Part shown: positions 12,301 to 21,795 of the stretch, in pieces
How the letters are laid out: each line of letters opens with the position of its first letter
Position numbering within the stretch: the stretch's first letter is position 1
Made by a program: the position numbers and the translations under genes
The notes under the pieces: generated by a model
Seen by the model: only the letters and a program-made list of their open reading frames with translations
Told to the model about the DNA's origin: nothing
Databases searched by the model: none
Assembly: GCF_027887165.1 (NCBI RefSeq)
Contig: NC_077232.1
Span: 17,762,255-17,826,254, forward strand
DNA from: Monodelphis domestica
Taxonomy: Eukaryota > Chordata > Mammalia > Didelphimorphia > Didelphidae
Reading direction: 5' to 3'
DNA length: 64,000 nt

Positions 12301-15300
12301 TATACTTAAGGGTAAGTAGGGTATATATGCTTTTGGTGATTAAGTATAAAAATGGGCAGGGGAGAATTAATGCCATCTTCACAAATCCCAAGTCTAGATC
12401 AATAATATTAACAAAGGCCATCCCACTATCTACTCTAAAAATTAATCTTTGAGATAAACAAAATGTAGATATCACTTTTAGTGTCATATAGTGCCACTTT
12501 TGGGTCAATCTCTTCCCCATAACTCAGAGTAGACAGTCTGCTATCCATGGAATAGCAAACACCCCATGTTCGGGCTATCCTAGTACTGGTACAGTGGATA
12601 GAGTCCTACTCTGTGAGCCAGGATGAGCCAAGAGCAAATCTACCTTCAGACACTCACTAGCTTTGTGACCCTAGGCAAGTCATTTAATCTCTTTGTCTCC
12701 ATTATCTCATCTATAAAATGTGCTGGAAAAGGGAATGGCAAATTATTCCTCTCTTTGCCAAGAAAACCCCCAAAGTGGTCAAGAGTTAGATAAGTGAAAA
12801 ACAATTGAAAAAAAATCCTAAAACTATTCGCAATTAGTGCAAAGAATTGATTCTCTTAAATGATCCCATTTATTTGAATTTACACTATTTGAAATTATAG
12901 TTACATGAAACATAGTCATTGTTTTTAGCCAATGGAAATCTACAGGTTGACTTTGAATAATGGAACCATTTCAGGGGATTGTTTGTACTGATCCAGATAG
13001 TAGTGATTTACAACCCCCATTTATTTACTCTTAATATTCATCCGATTGGCACAATTAGCTCAAGAAAGAGGTATTTAATACAATAGCTGAGCATACGTAG
13101 TGATAATAAAGCATTTCCCCCATAAACTTACAAACAGCTTCAGTGGGAAGAGAGGGAAAACATCTCAGTAGAATTAGTCAAGTAATGTACAGAAAAGGAA
13201 TGTTCATGATCAGTCAATTCCAACCTCTGGTATTCCAGGCTCCTTTTTCCTAAAATCATATCTTCATGCTGCTTATCCTGAGAATAGCATCTCTGTTAAG
13301 CAGGTGGCCTGATGGCATTCTTTAGGACTATTCTATCACAGGTACAAGGTTTCCTACTAGGGGAAATGCTCTAGTTCAAGACATCACTGCCAAAATGAAG
13401 TTAGATGGGAAGACAGGGGGGAAGAAAAACCTTCCTTTCCCCAGCTTAGATTTAAAAGACAACACCAAGAGTCATTTCCTCATAATGGTCAGATTCTTTT
13501 CTCTTTCTCAACAACCATTGTTGTGGCTCCACTCTTCACAGAGCTTCTCCTGTGTTGACTGACATAATAGTTTAAAAGTTGCTAGGCATTCAAAACCTAT
13601 ATTGCTCCTAGGTGCTCTCGTATTCATAATGGATACTATTGATTAATCAATCAATAAGCATTTATTAAGTACCTGCTATGGATCAGGCTCTGTGATTATC
13701 CATAACAACAAATATCAATGTTTAAGCATTCAATGAAGCAAGAGCTATTTCAGAAAGTTGACTGATTTGTAAAGGAAACACCTCACAAAAATTTCTAATT
13801 AGATCTTGAAAGCAAAAGCAAAAAAAAATAATAATAATTTTATATGGTTGGCTTTGGGAGCCATCCAGTGGTCTCTCTGAAAGTCCAGACTTGCTCCATC
13901 TAGATGTGACAATCAATGGAAATGAGAAGCTCTATGAGTTCAGAACCACATGCATAGGTGTCACATAGTGTTCTACCATAGCACGGAGGTTTATTTATTA
14001 TATAGATTGGTGATTATATACTTCTTTGGCACACAATCAATTTTCTACATATATGGTCATCTACATTTAATTGAATATATCACACATTAACAAATCACTT
14101 AATCAACAATCATGTGATTTTACTACAACAAAAGAAACTTTGTGATGGAGATGAATAACATGGATAGGGTGGTTTTGAGGTTAGTACCCCCTTATCTTCT
14201 GGGAGGATCATTGAGCTTTTGATCAGCTTTCACAAACAATCACAATTACTTAGGAGATGAATAACAAAAAATTTTGTATATAAGTACAAAGCTGAAAAGG
14301 TAACATAAAGCAGACCAGATTTGGGGTTTTCCTCAATTTGCAAGTTCTGTTTTTCTTGTGTTACTTTGAAGCACCTAGCAATGCTGCCTAGTTTCCCTCT
14401 ATCAACAAATTCATTGGAGTGCAGTAACTGTGAGGAAAGATTTATTAAGATGCTCAAGCATTTGGCCAGTGTTGATTGTGGGACCTTGAAGCGTATTTGT
14501 GCTTGAGTGAGAGAAAGGAGGGGTAATGGGTAGTGATCTTTATATTTTAATTCTATGAACACAATCTTTTGGGGTTAATAATCTATGTGGATTAAAGTGG
14601 GATCTATGTGTGTTAACCCTATAAGTCTTTGCTCTCATATTATTTCTCCTATATGGGGGAGGGTACAATAATCATGACAAGTCCATTAGTAAGAAAAATT
14701 GAAGAGAGAGAAGTCACAGAGGGGGGAGTCAGTGAGGGGGGTCTCATTATTGGAGGGCTGCCTTGCAGTTCCTGCCTCCCAAACTGTGACTTTGTCAGCC
14801 AGTAGGGTTTGTTGGCTTCCCACAGGTTGATTTATGAGAATGTATAGGGTATTCAAAGTATACATAGGACAAACCTAAAAAGATAACTCCTTCCTTCTCA
14901 GAGGCAATTGCCTTTTCATAACTGCCATTTTGGATTTCCCCAAGAAATGACTATCCTAGATTCAAAATGTATAGTGAATCTGAATTTTGAAAACTATATA
15001 TAACTTTCCCTCTTTGTTTTTTATTGTTCTATTAGAATATAAGCTCCTCAAGGGGAAGGACTGTCTTCATTTTTGTATTTGTGTCCCCATACATAGCATA
15101 ATGTTTGACACATAACAAATACTTAATAAATTATATATGGGTTTGAGAGTCCATTTGTATATGTATTCATAGAGGTCTGTAGATTTTATATAGATATATA
15201 ATTAATCACAATGTGCATATATATTCTATATATGTTATGTATATGTTTATTCTATATATTATGTTTGTATTATGTGTGTATATTTCATATATACACCAAT

Positions 15301-17809
15301 ATTTTATATGTATGTAGTCTATATAAATATAATTTGTATATATATTTATAACTTATGACATCTCAATTGATATTCATGAATATATACTCATATATACATA
15401 TTATATATAGTTTAGCACTATTTGTCAAGTACCATGTTAAAGATGGGTAAACAAGTCCAAAAATAAAGATATCCCTTGCCCTCAAGAAGCTTACATTCTA
15501 ATAGAGAGAGGTAAGACAAAGACGAGATTATTATAAAAATTTTTAGTAGTGAACCACAAACAATACTCACATTCTCTCTTCTCTCTTTCACTCATTTTCT
15601 CTTTCTCCATATATACATTTGTGTGTATGTATAGTTTAAAAGTAGATATGTAAATATGTAGAATGTATATGTAATATTGTATGTATATTTTATGTGTGTA
15701 TCCTAGAGAGAGAGGTGGCATAGAGATTAGGTGAGAGAGAAAGACAAGAAAGAGAATTATCTTGGCAAGGAGGTCTGGTGGTCTATAGTATAAGAAGTGG
15801 CTCTAATTTTAAAAAGATACTAATATTACCATCCCTCTATACCCCCTTCCTTCATTATAACATTTCATTCATTTATGACTCTTTTATATAAGATGATTTT
15901 TCTAATTCATTCCTCTTATTCTATTATATTAATTTTGATCTTAAGCTTCTACTTATAAATGTCCTTTAAAGTCACCCAATTAATGATATCATTCTCAAGG
16001 TTTAAGCATAATATTTTCCCATATAGAAGCAAAAAGGGTATGGGGGAATTCTGTGGTGTCAGAAGGAAGTCTTCTCTATCTATCAATAGAAATTCCTTGA
16101 GCTTAATGATCCTTTTCTAGTATCTTAGTATTCTCTGGACCTACCTGTTTCTGAGGTCTGGTGATAACAGTCTGATAGTCTGGCCAGGAGTCCACTAGCA
16201 CCTCCAGGTTGAAGGGGTTTCCATGATTGATGTGAAAAATGGAGCCAAATACCTAAAATAGAAGACAAAAGCAGATGAGTCTAGAAACTTCAGGCAGCAA
16301 AGTGGAGTAGAAAACAGATCTGAGGATGAAGAGAATGGAAGGATCCTCCAACCATGAACTGTTCTAGGTATGCCCTCCAGTGCCACTATACTAAACTCTA
16401 ATGGTGCTCTTCCAATATCCTAGAAAATGCCATTTTCCTATCTTTCTTTCCTGTCTCTAATTTTCCATTTTACCCCTTCCCATCCTGTCCAGATCCTTTA
16501 TTAAGGACATGTGAAGAGAGATGAAACATCTCACCCTAGAGATACCTCTACCTTTCAGGGTTCCTCTATAAATTGGTAAATTCTTGCCCAGAATTAGCAG
16601 TTCAAGATGTACCCCAGCCCTCTAGGTTGCTTCTCTTAAGGATCTACTCCTGATTTGCTGGTGTTCTCTAGCTAGTGTTCATGATGGTACCTCTTTTCCC
16701 ATGAGTTTTCTTTATGTATCAAATTCTCTCATTAGAAATATAAACTCCTTGAGAGTACAGCTATCTTTTTTGAATGTGTGTATATATATATATATACATA
16801 TATGTATATATATATATATAAACCTTACTTTCTGTCTTATAATCAATACTAAGTATTGGTTCTAAGGCAGAAGAGTGGTAAGGGCTGAGCAATTGGGGTC
16901 AAGCAACTTGCTCAAGATCACAAAGTTAGGAAGTGTCTCAATCCAGATTTGAACTCAGAACCTCTTATCTCCAGGCTTGGCTTCCACTGAGCCACTTAGT
17001 GGCCTCTGCTTATATTCAAATTCCCATTTTAGTTCCTATCAAATAGTAAGCACTCAATAAATATTCTCCCTCCCTCTCCCTCTCTCCCTCTCTCCCTATC
17101 TCTCTCTCTCTCTCCCTCTCCCCCTTCTCTCTCTCTTATTCTTTTTCTCTGGTGTTTATGACTCCATCTCTGTTTATGTCTCTTTTTTCTCTCTTTATCC
17201 TTCCCTTCTTGGTCTAGGATTAGGAGAATAATAGCAATGATTCCAGGGGATTGATAAAAAGATTTTTTTAATAAAAATAAACAAATAAAATTTTAAATAA
17301 TTTTTAAAAAAGAAAATATTTAGGTAGCCCAATTTTCAAATAAAGAAAAGGAAATTCAGAAAAACACAGAAAATCAATAAGTCTAATGCCATGTTGACAA
17401 AGGTGAGGCACACATGCAGGGTGTCACAGAGGGGGTTGCTCTATTCCCTCTCTCTACCACACATGCCCTGCCCCTCTGTCCAGTCACCCAATGCAAGCAC
17501 TTCCTCCCTCCACTATCTGGGGTAATGTGGGTGGTTCACAGGCAGCTTGAAGGTGCAATTTGGGCACATGATCTTGAAAAGGTTCACCAACACTGGTTTA
17601 ATGCAATTCCTTTCCAGTGATCTCCGCTTCATCCTTCAGCTGCAATGCTGAGCCTCTCCACTATGGTCCAAAGGTATCACACTAGAGCTTCATTTCTCTT
17701 TTTGTTTCTCAGGATTCCCTCCCCTCCTCACCTTAAGAGACTCTGGGATCCTTTTGGTTAGGGACTGGTGCAGAGTCTGAAGCATCTTGGTATTATGTAA
17801 TTTTATCAT
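3354..17809 (-). CDS. GLYATL: GLYAT-family acyl-CoA:amino-acid N-acyltransferase, five coding exons
   Basis: Coding exons: 17809-17732, 16252-16145, 9572-9446, 6423-6246 and 3765-3354. All introns are GT-AG, phases join cleanly (0, 0, 1, 2), and the product is 300 residues; human GLYAT has 296. Family members transfer acyl groups from acyl-CoA to glycine or glutamine. GLYAT acts in mitochondria; some paralogs are placed elsewhere. Visible landmarks are HINHGNPFN (about residues 33-41), a DD..YYTNTY block, NERS with CLLGPE at about 191-214, and GELRM..TLPEYR at about 227-239, which starts the C-terminal GNAT-like domain. The product ends CGWHEWKCVPAEMV. No internal stop or frameshift is seen. 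Exon 1 and the C terminus look closer to GLYATL1/GLYATL2 than to GLYAT. Glu237 sits in LPEYR, a GLYAT-like state. The start chosen is the first ATG; a second Met is codon 9. A non-coding 5' exon is likely upstream. Exact orthology is not settled. Confidence 0.93.
4236..4835 (+). mobile_element. Solo LTR, type A, in GLYAT-like intron 4
   Basis: This is the same family as the minus-strand LTRs at 11.7, 41.3, 44.4 and 51.9 kb, but in opposite orientation. It begins near TATGAAGATGGGATTAAC (others begin TGTGAAGATGG) and ends TTAACCCTTACA. A poly(A)-signal-like ATAAATAAATA sits about 100 nt before the end. The flanks GACC/AACC may be a decayed 4-bp duplication. It is antisense to the host gene. 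Confidence 0.8.
6018..6067. repeat. (TA)n/(CA)n compound microsatellite
   Basis: Alternating TA then CA dinucleotides, in intron 4 of the GLYAT-like gene. Confidence 0.9.
6246..6423 (-). CDS. GLYATL: GLYAT-like coding exon 4
   Basis: 178 nt between acceptor CTGTCCCCAG and donor AAG|GTAGGA. It begins with two bases that complete a glycine codon from exon 3 and leaves two bases for the serine codon shared with exon 5. The peptide starts CQNGLNEKIREAATFK and ends NMKFR. Confidence 0.93.
6480..6660 (-). mobile_element. MIR-like repeat
   Basis: It shows 'gaaattgaggccagagtgact', 'gcccagaattacccagcc' and 'ttcctgaatccaag', matching the MIR/CORE layout on the minus strand. Intron 3 starts just above this at 6424. 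Confidence 0.55.
7203..7400 (+). mobile_element. tRNA-derived SINE, diverged
   Basis: It carries 'gacctgggttcaaatctgga' (box-B-like) and ends 'aagacagaaagtaagggttt' like the other copies of this SINE family. It is more diverged than the copies at 20.7 and 31.1 kb, so older. Confidence 0.75.
7736..8821 (-). mobile_element. Solo LTR, type B/C, in intron 3
   Basis: A 1,086-bp element bounded by a perfect 4-bp direct repeat GTCT (7732-7735 and 8822-8825). On the minus strand it starts TGTAAAGCTTGAAATTTC. It shares the 'ggtggtcaccaggga' region and U3 blocks with the LTRs at 21.8 and 22.6 kb. Its orientation is sense relative to the GLYAT-like gene. The 4-bp duplication fits class I (gammaretrovirus-like) elements. 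Confidence 0.9.
9280..9332. repeat. (GT)n microsatellite
   Basis: About 26 GT units in intron 3 of the GLYAT-like gene, close to exon 3. Confidence 0.97.
9446..9572 (-). CDS. GLYATL: GLYAT-like coding exon 3
   Basis: 127 nt between acceptor CTCCAATGCAG and donor CCAAG|GTATCA. It codes EMTDDKDYYTNTYHIFSK at its start and WKQSFMIQ at its end, with one base left for the glycine codon shared with exon 4. The DD..YYTNTY block is a family signature. Confidence 0.95.
9630..9760 (-). mobile_element. MIR-like repeat
   Basis: It contains 'atgaagaaactgaggcagag' followed by 'ttggatttggactcaagtct', the MIR order on the minus strand. It is diverged. Confidence 0.5.
9827..10812 (-). mobile_element. Solo LTR, type B, in intron 2
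   Basis: A 986-bp element with perfect 4-bp flanking duplication ACAT (9823-9826 and 10813-10816). On the minus strand it runs TGTAAACCTCAAAATTTC to CTTGTCACA. Its closest relatives are at 41.7 and 22.6 kb. A purine-rich patch lies at about 9958-10015. It is in sense orientation to the GLYAT-like gene. Confidence 0.92.
10813..11726. other. Intron 2 sequence
   Basis: A MIR-like plus-strand fragment lies near 11295-11480 ('tgaccttggccctgtatttg', then 'cttcatctatagaag'), with a second, weaker one near 11540-11720. Nothing else is recognised. Confidence 0.45.
11727..12383 (-). mobile_element. Solo LTR, type A, in intron 2
   Basis: A 657-bp element. The minus strand runs TGTGAAGATGGCATTAAT to TTTTTAACCCTTACA. 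The flanking tetramers ATTC/AATC differ at one base. It shares the 'cttcctgtgccttcctt' and 'ggaccaattgaa' blocks with the copies at 41.3, 44.4 and 51.9 kb. It is in sense orientation to the GLYAT-like gene. Confidence 0.88.
12590..12795 (+). mobile_element. RTE-tailed SINE (Mar1-like)
   Basis: A tRNA-like head ('agtggatagagtcctactct'), the middle 'gaccctaggcaagtcattta' and the tail 'tttgccaagaaaaccccca'. The tail is the reverse complement of the block in the minus-strand copies at 1.7 and 45.5 kb. Confidence 0.8.
12796..13849. other. Intron 2 sequence
   Basis: An L2-tail-like fragment near 13625-13705 ('aataagcatttattaagtac', then 'gctatggatcaggct') is the only repeat recognised. No exon was found. 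Confidence 0.45.
13850..14824 (-). mobile_element. LTR-like element (family F), in intron 2
   Basis: A 975-bp element flanked by GGTT (13846-13849 and 14825-14828). A clear relative lies at 28463-29379. On the minus strand it starts TGTGGGAAGCC and ends near GGCTCCCAAAG. A minus-strand AATAAA lies about 130-150 nt before the end in both copies, as in an LTR R region. The 3' terminus lacks the usual CA, so the LTR call is inference. Confidence 0.75.
14825..16144. other. Intron 2 sequence, AT-rich
   Basis: A long TA-rich zone of imperfect 'tatata' motifs covers about 15130-15410. An L2-tail-like fragment follows at about 15420-15510 ('ccctcaagaagcttacattc'). No other gene or repeat is recognised. 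Confidence 0.45.
16145..16252 (-). CDS. GLYATL: GLYAT-like coding exon 2
   Basis: 108 nt, phase 0 at both ends, between acceptor TATTTTAG and donor CAG|GTAGGT. It codes VFGSIFHINHGNPFNLEV, then LVDSWPDYQTVITRPQKQ. HINHGNPFN is one of the most conserved runs of the family. Confidence 0.96.
16779..16820. repeat. (TA)n microsatellite
   Basis: TA dinucleotides with two interruptions, abutting the tail of the SINE that follows. Confidence 0.9.
16821..17012 (-). mobile_element. tRNA-derived SINE
   Basis: A minus-strand copy: 'aaccttactttctgtcttat', 'ggttctaaggcagaagagtg', then box-B-like 'ttgaactcagaacctc', ending near 'ccactgagccacttag'. In intron 1 of the GLYAT-like gene. Confidence 0.8.
17064..17145. 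repeat. (CT)n/(CCCT)n low complexity
   Basis: A pyrimidine-only stretch of CT and CCCT units in intron 1. Confidence 0.9.
17389..17595. mobile_element. hAT-like non-autonomous DNA transposon in intron 1
   Basis: About 207 bp with inverted termini (CCATGTTGACAAAGGTG at the left; the right end read in reverse is CAGTGTTGGTGAACC). It is flanked by an 8-bp duplication, GTCTAATG/GTTTAATG, with one mismatch. The 8-bp duplication and CAGTG-type ends are hAT traits. A relative lies at 18487-18712. Confidence 0.72.
17732..17809 (-). CDS. GLYATL: GLYAT-like coding exon 1 with start codon
   Basis: 78 nt from ATG at 17809 to donor CTTAAG|GTGAGG, phase 0. It codes MIKLHNTKMLQTLHQSLT then KRIPESLK. The ESLK-V junction and the LQ.L..SL pattern match the family's first coding exon. 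A pyrimidine tract and AG dinucleotides upstream suggest that a 5' untranslated exon is spliced on. Confidence 0.92.
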
Positions 17810-18039
17810 CTTAGATGAAACAGATTCTTCCACTGCCTCTCAGAAAAAAACAAGAAGGAGAAAAGAATAAATCAAGAGACCAAGGGCCAAGAAGGTAAAG
17901 TAGAAGACAAAATCAACTTCATGGGTAAAAGAAAGGGGAAGACAGTTAAATAGCAGTAATTCTTAAAGGGATCTGGGAGTTATAGGATACTATAATCTTA
18001 GTATGTCAGCACTGTGGTGTGGATGCCAGAAAGTGTAAA

Positions 18040-18420
18040 GAGATCTTGAGCTACATGAGGAGAGAGAACACTTCCAAAAATGGGGGTGGGGAATGATCAT
18101 CCCCCTGTCCTTTGTCCTTATCAGACTTCATTTGGAATGTTGTGTTCAGTTCTGAGCACTCTGCTATGAGAAAGCTGATAAAGTGCCCTAAGAAAGGCAG
18201 CCAGGATGGTGAAAGGTCTTGAGACCATGCAGAAGAGAAGACAGTGGGAAGGAGAAAGAGGTGTCACTGTCTTCAGATAACTGTCATGTGGAGGAGAGAT
18301 ATGGTGTATTCTACTTCACTCCAGAGGATCAAGAGTAATGGGTAGAAATTATAAAGAAGAAAATTTAGGATTGGAATGTCAGGAAAAAAAATGTTCTAGC
18401 TACTCAAACTGTACAGAAGT
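18040..18420 (+). mobile_element. CR1/L3-like LINE 3' fragment
   Basis: 'ttgtgttcagttctgagcac' followed by 'gccaggatggtgaaaggtct' and 'tgagaccatgcagaagagaa' is the recognisable 3' coding portion of vertebrate CR1/L3 elements. It is heavily diverged, with frameshifts. Confidence 0.75.
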
Positions 18421-18486
18421 CAAATGTCCTGCCTTTAGAGGTGGTGGATTTCCCCTTTTGGATGCCCACATATACATTTTCTAGAC

Positions 18487-18712
18487 CCATGTTTGCAAAG
18501 ATGTGGCATGTGTACCCTGGTAGCACAGAGAGGGTTGCTCCATTCTCCCTCTTCACCATGCCAGAGGACATTTTTTGCATGACCCACCCCTCTGTCCAGC
18601 AGAGCAATGCAAACACTTCCTCCCTCTGATCCTCTGGGGTAAAGAGGGGGGCTCACAGCAGGCTCCAAGGTGCAGTTTTGGCATGCCTTCTCTAAAAGGT
18701 TTGCCAATGCTG
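18487..18712. mobile_element. hAT-like non-autonomous DNA transposon
   Basis: About 226 bp, related to 17389-17595 through shared internal blocks ('gcaaacacttcctccctct' against 'gcaagcacttcctccctcc'). The right end reads GGTTTGCCAATGCTG. Flanking octamers TTCTAGAC/TTTGAGAC agree at six of eight positions. Confidence 0.68.
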
Positions 18713-19298
18713 TTTGAGACCATCATTTGTCAGACATGTTAAAGTGAGGGGAAGGAGAAGTATCCTCTCAGGACACATGGTGCCTCCATGGAAACAAGAA
18801 GGAAAAGGAACAATCTCCATACTTATTGACTTTCTCTGATGGGAATCAACAAGTGTCACTGTAGTATTTTGTCTGAAGAAGGCTGGTGACTTACATCTTA
18901 CTAAGGGATCTGCCTCTGAGCAAAGACACCTGAGAACAATAATTGTTCCATGTTGGCCTCAAGGTTTCCTCACTTGGGATCTGAGTTTGTTCTTTCAAGA
19001 AATATATTTTTCTTACTGTTTTTCAATAGAACTACTTTCTTTTGCAATCTCATATTTGCTTTAATTTTATTATTTTAATTCTTCTGAGGATTCCATAAGT
19101 TTCACCAGATGTCCAAAGGGATCCATGATATAAAAGATTAAAAACACCTGGCCTAGAAGCAGTCCACATGGCTCTTTATCTGTGCTCTAAAGAAGCTAAG
19201 CTAATAATAAAATTGTCATCATAATACCATTGAGTTTTTCATACAAAATGAAGTTCCTGGTTGTCTGGATAAAGGTATGACTCCCCTCAGTCCTCATT
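18713..19298. other. Intergenic, nothing recognised
   Basis: No gene, exon or clear repeat was seen between the hAT-like element and the L1 at 19.3 kb. Confidence 0.4.
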
Positions 19299-19313
19299 AA
19301 AATTCTTTACAGG

Positions 19314-20717
19314 GATCCCAGCTTTTGGGACAAAAATCCACTATTCGATAAAAACTGCTGGGAAAATTGGAAGACAGTGTGGGAGAGACTAGGAATAGAT
19401 CAACACCTCACACCCTACACCAAGATAAATTCAAAATGGGTGAGTGACTTAAACATAAAGAAGGAAACCATAAGTAAATTGGGTAAACACAGAATAGTAT
19501 ACATGTCAGACCTTTGGGAGGGGAAAGGCTTTAAAACCAAGCAAGATATAGAAAGAATCACAAAATGTAAAATAAATAATTTTGACTACATCAAACTAAA
19601 AAGCTTTTGTACAAACAAAACCAATATAACTAAAATCAGAAGGGAAACAACAAATTGGGAAAAAATCTTCATAGAAACCTCTGACAAAGGTTTAATTACT
19701 CATATTTATAATGAGCTAAATCAATTGTACAAAAAATCAAGCCATTCTCCAATTGATAAATGGGCAAGGGAAATGGATAGGCAGTTCTCAGATAAAGAAA
19801 TCAAAACTATTAACAAGCACATGAAGAAGTGTTCTACATCTCTTATAATCAGAGAGATGCAAATCAAAACAACTCTGAGGTATCACCTCACACCTAGCAG
19901 ATTGGCTAACATAACAGCAAAGGAAAGTAATGAATGCTGGAGGGGATGTGGCAAAGTAGGGACATTAATTCATTGCTGGTGGAGCTGTGAACTTATCCAA
20001 CCATTCTGGAGGGCAATTTGGAACTATGCCCAAAGGGCGACAAAAGAATATCTACCCTTTGACCCAGCCATAGCACTGCTGGGTCTGTACCCCAAAGAGA
20101 TAATGGACACAAAGACTTGTACAAAAATATTCATAGCTGCGCTCTTTGTGGTGGCCCAAAACTGGAAAACGAGGGGATGCCCATCAATTGGGGAATGGCT
20201 GAACAAACTGTGGTATATGTTGGTGATGGAATACTATTGTGCTCAAAGGAATAATAAAGTGGAGAAGTTCCATGGAGACTGGAACAACCTCCAGGAAGTG
20301 ATGCAGAGCGAGAGGAGCAGAACCAGGAGAACATTGTACACAGAGACTAATACACTGTGGTATAATCGAACGTAATGGACTTCTACATTAGGGGCGGTGT
20401 AATGTCCCTGAAAAACTTTCAGGGATCCAGGAGAAAAAAAAACACCATTCATAAGCAAAGGATAAACTATGGGAGTGGAAACACCGAGAAAAAGCAACTG
20501 CCTGAATACAGAGGTTGAGGGGACATGACAGAGGATAGACTTTAAATAAACACTCTAATGCAAATACTAACAACAAAGCAATGGGTTCAAATCAAGAAAA
20601 CATCTAATGCCCAGTGGACTTACGCGTCGGCTATGGGGGGTGGGGGGAGGAAAAGAAAATGATCTATGTCTTTAACGAATAATGCTTGGAAATGATCAAA
20701 TAAAATATATTAAAAAA
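19314..20717 (+). mobile_element. L1 LINE, 5'-truncated, young
   Basis: It contains an uninterrupted 332-codon frame (19377-20375) for the C-terminal part of L1 ORF2. The cysteine-rich knuckle CWRGCG...HCWWSC lies at about residues 187-203, followed by the conserved YLPFDPAIALLGLYPKE stretch. A 3' UTR and an A-rich tail follow. A 16-bp target-site duplication AAAATTCTTTACAGGG flanks it (19299-19314 and 20718-20733). It lacks the endonuclease and reverse-transcriptase core, so cannot move by itself. It is very similar to the copy at 25.6-27.0 kb. Confidence 0.96.
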
Positions 20718-20731
20718 AAAATTCTTTACAG

Positions 20732-20905
20732 GGGCACCTGGGTAGCTCAGTGGATTGAGAGTCAGGCCTAGAGATGGGAGATCCTGGGTTCAAACCTGGT
20801 CTCAGACACTTCATAGCTGTGTGACTCTGGGCAAGTCACTTAACCTCCATTGCCTAGCCCTTACCACTCTTCTGCCTTGGAACCAATATAATAATAATAA
20901 TAATA
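20732..20905 (+). mobile_element. tRNA-derived SINE, well preserved
   Basis: It reads 'gggtagctcagtggattgag' (box-A-like), 'cctgggttcaaacctggtct' (box-B-like), 'tgactctgggcaagtcactt' and 'cactcttctgccttggaacc', then an ATA-rich tail. It directly abuts the 3' target duplication of the L1. Confidence 0.9.
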
Positions 20906-21795
20906 ACAATAATACTGGTAGTCATTATTATCTTCCTCATTAATTTTCTCTGATTGCAATTAAAGACAAACACACTTGATAACAATCAATATCAATCTTA
21001 TTTTTGTCTAAAGGAGGAAGCTGGCTTTAAAACAATACTGAAATAGGTGGAATTCTGCATTACCTACTAATGTCCCTACATTCCGTCTCATAATTGAACA
21101 CTGACCAAGATCATCTTCACATTCGTTATCCCCTGAAGATCTCTGCTTGGATACATACTATGAATTTGAAATTGGGGGATGTCTGATTTTCTTGATTCTT
21201 CATTCTTTCACTCCTTTTCATTTGATAATCCGAGCCCTTCCCTCACAGGCAGCAAAGGATTGGAATATATCATCTGCGTAAGATTCCCACCACTTTAAAA
21301 CTATCTTGGACTAGGATACTATATCCTTATCTTTCTGTTCCAGGATTGGTTTGCCATTTGATTGATAAACAATACCAATATTTCCAACTGCCACCAAGAC
21401 TCTCTCTATGTCATTTCTGGAGTTTCTAGAATTGAACACGAAGATGGGGATGTTGTTTATTCTAGCCCATTTTTCCCCAACATCTCTCAACTTCTCATAC
21501 TTGTATCATAATACTCACTTTTAATTTCTAGATCTCTTCCATTCTATAACATTTCAAGTGACAGTTCAATGGACAGCTATTTCTCTGAGTAACTCTCTCT
21601 CAAAATCTCTACCTAAGGCATTATTCCCCTAAGACATCATTCCTTGAGAAATTCTTATCCCATAACTCTCTGGGCAGTGGTTAGCCCCACTGATTCCATG
21701 GTGGGTATGGCCATTCACATTACAAGGTTGTGGCTACCAGAGGGTTGCTTGTGTTCTGATAACCCCCTCAAAATACTGAGAACTGGGGTCAAAAC
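20906..21795. other. Intergenic, nothing recognised
   Basis: No gene or clear repeat was seen. The base composition matches the neighbourhood. Confidence 0.4.
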
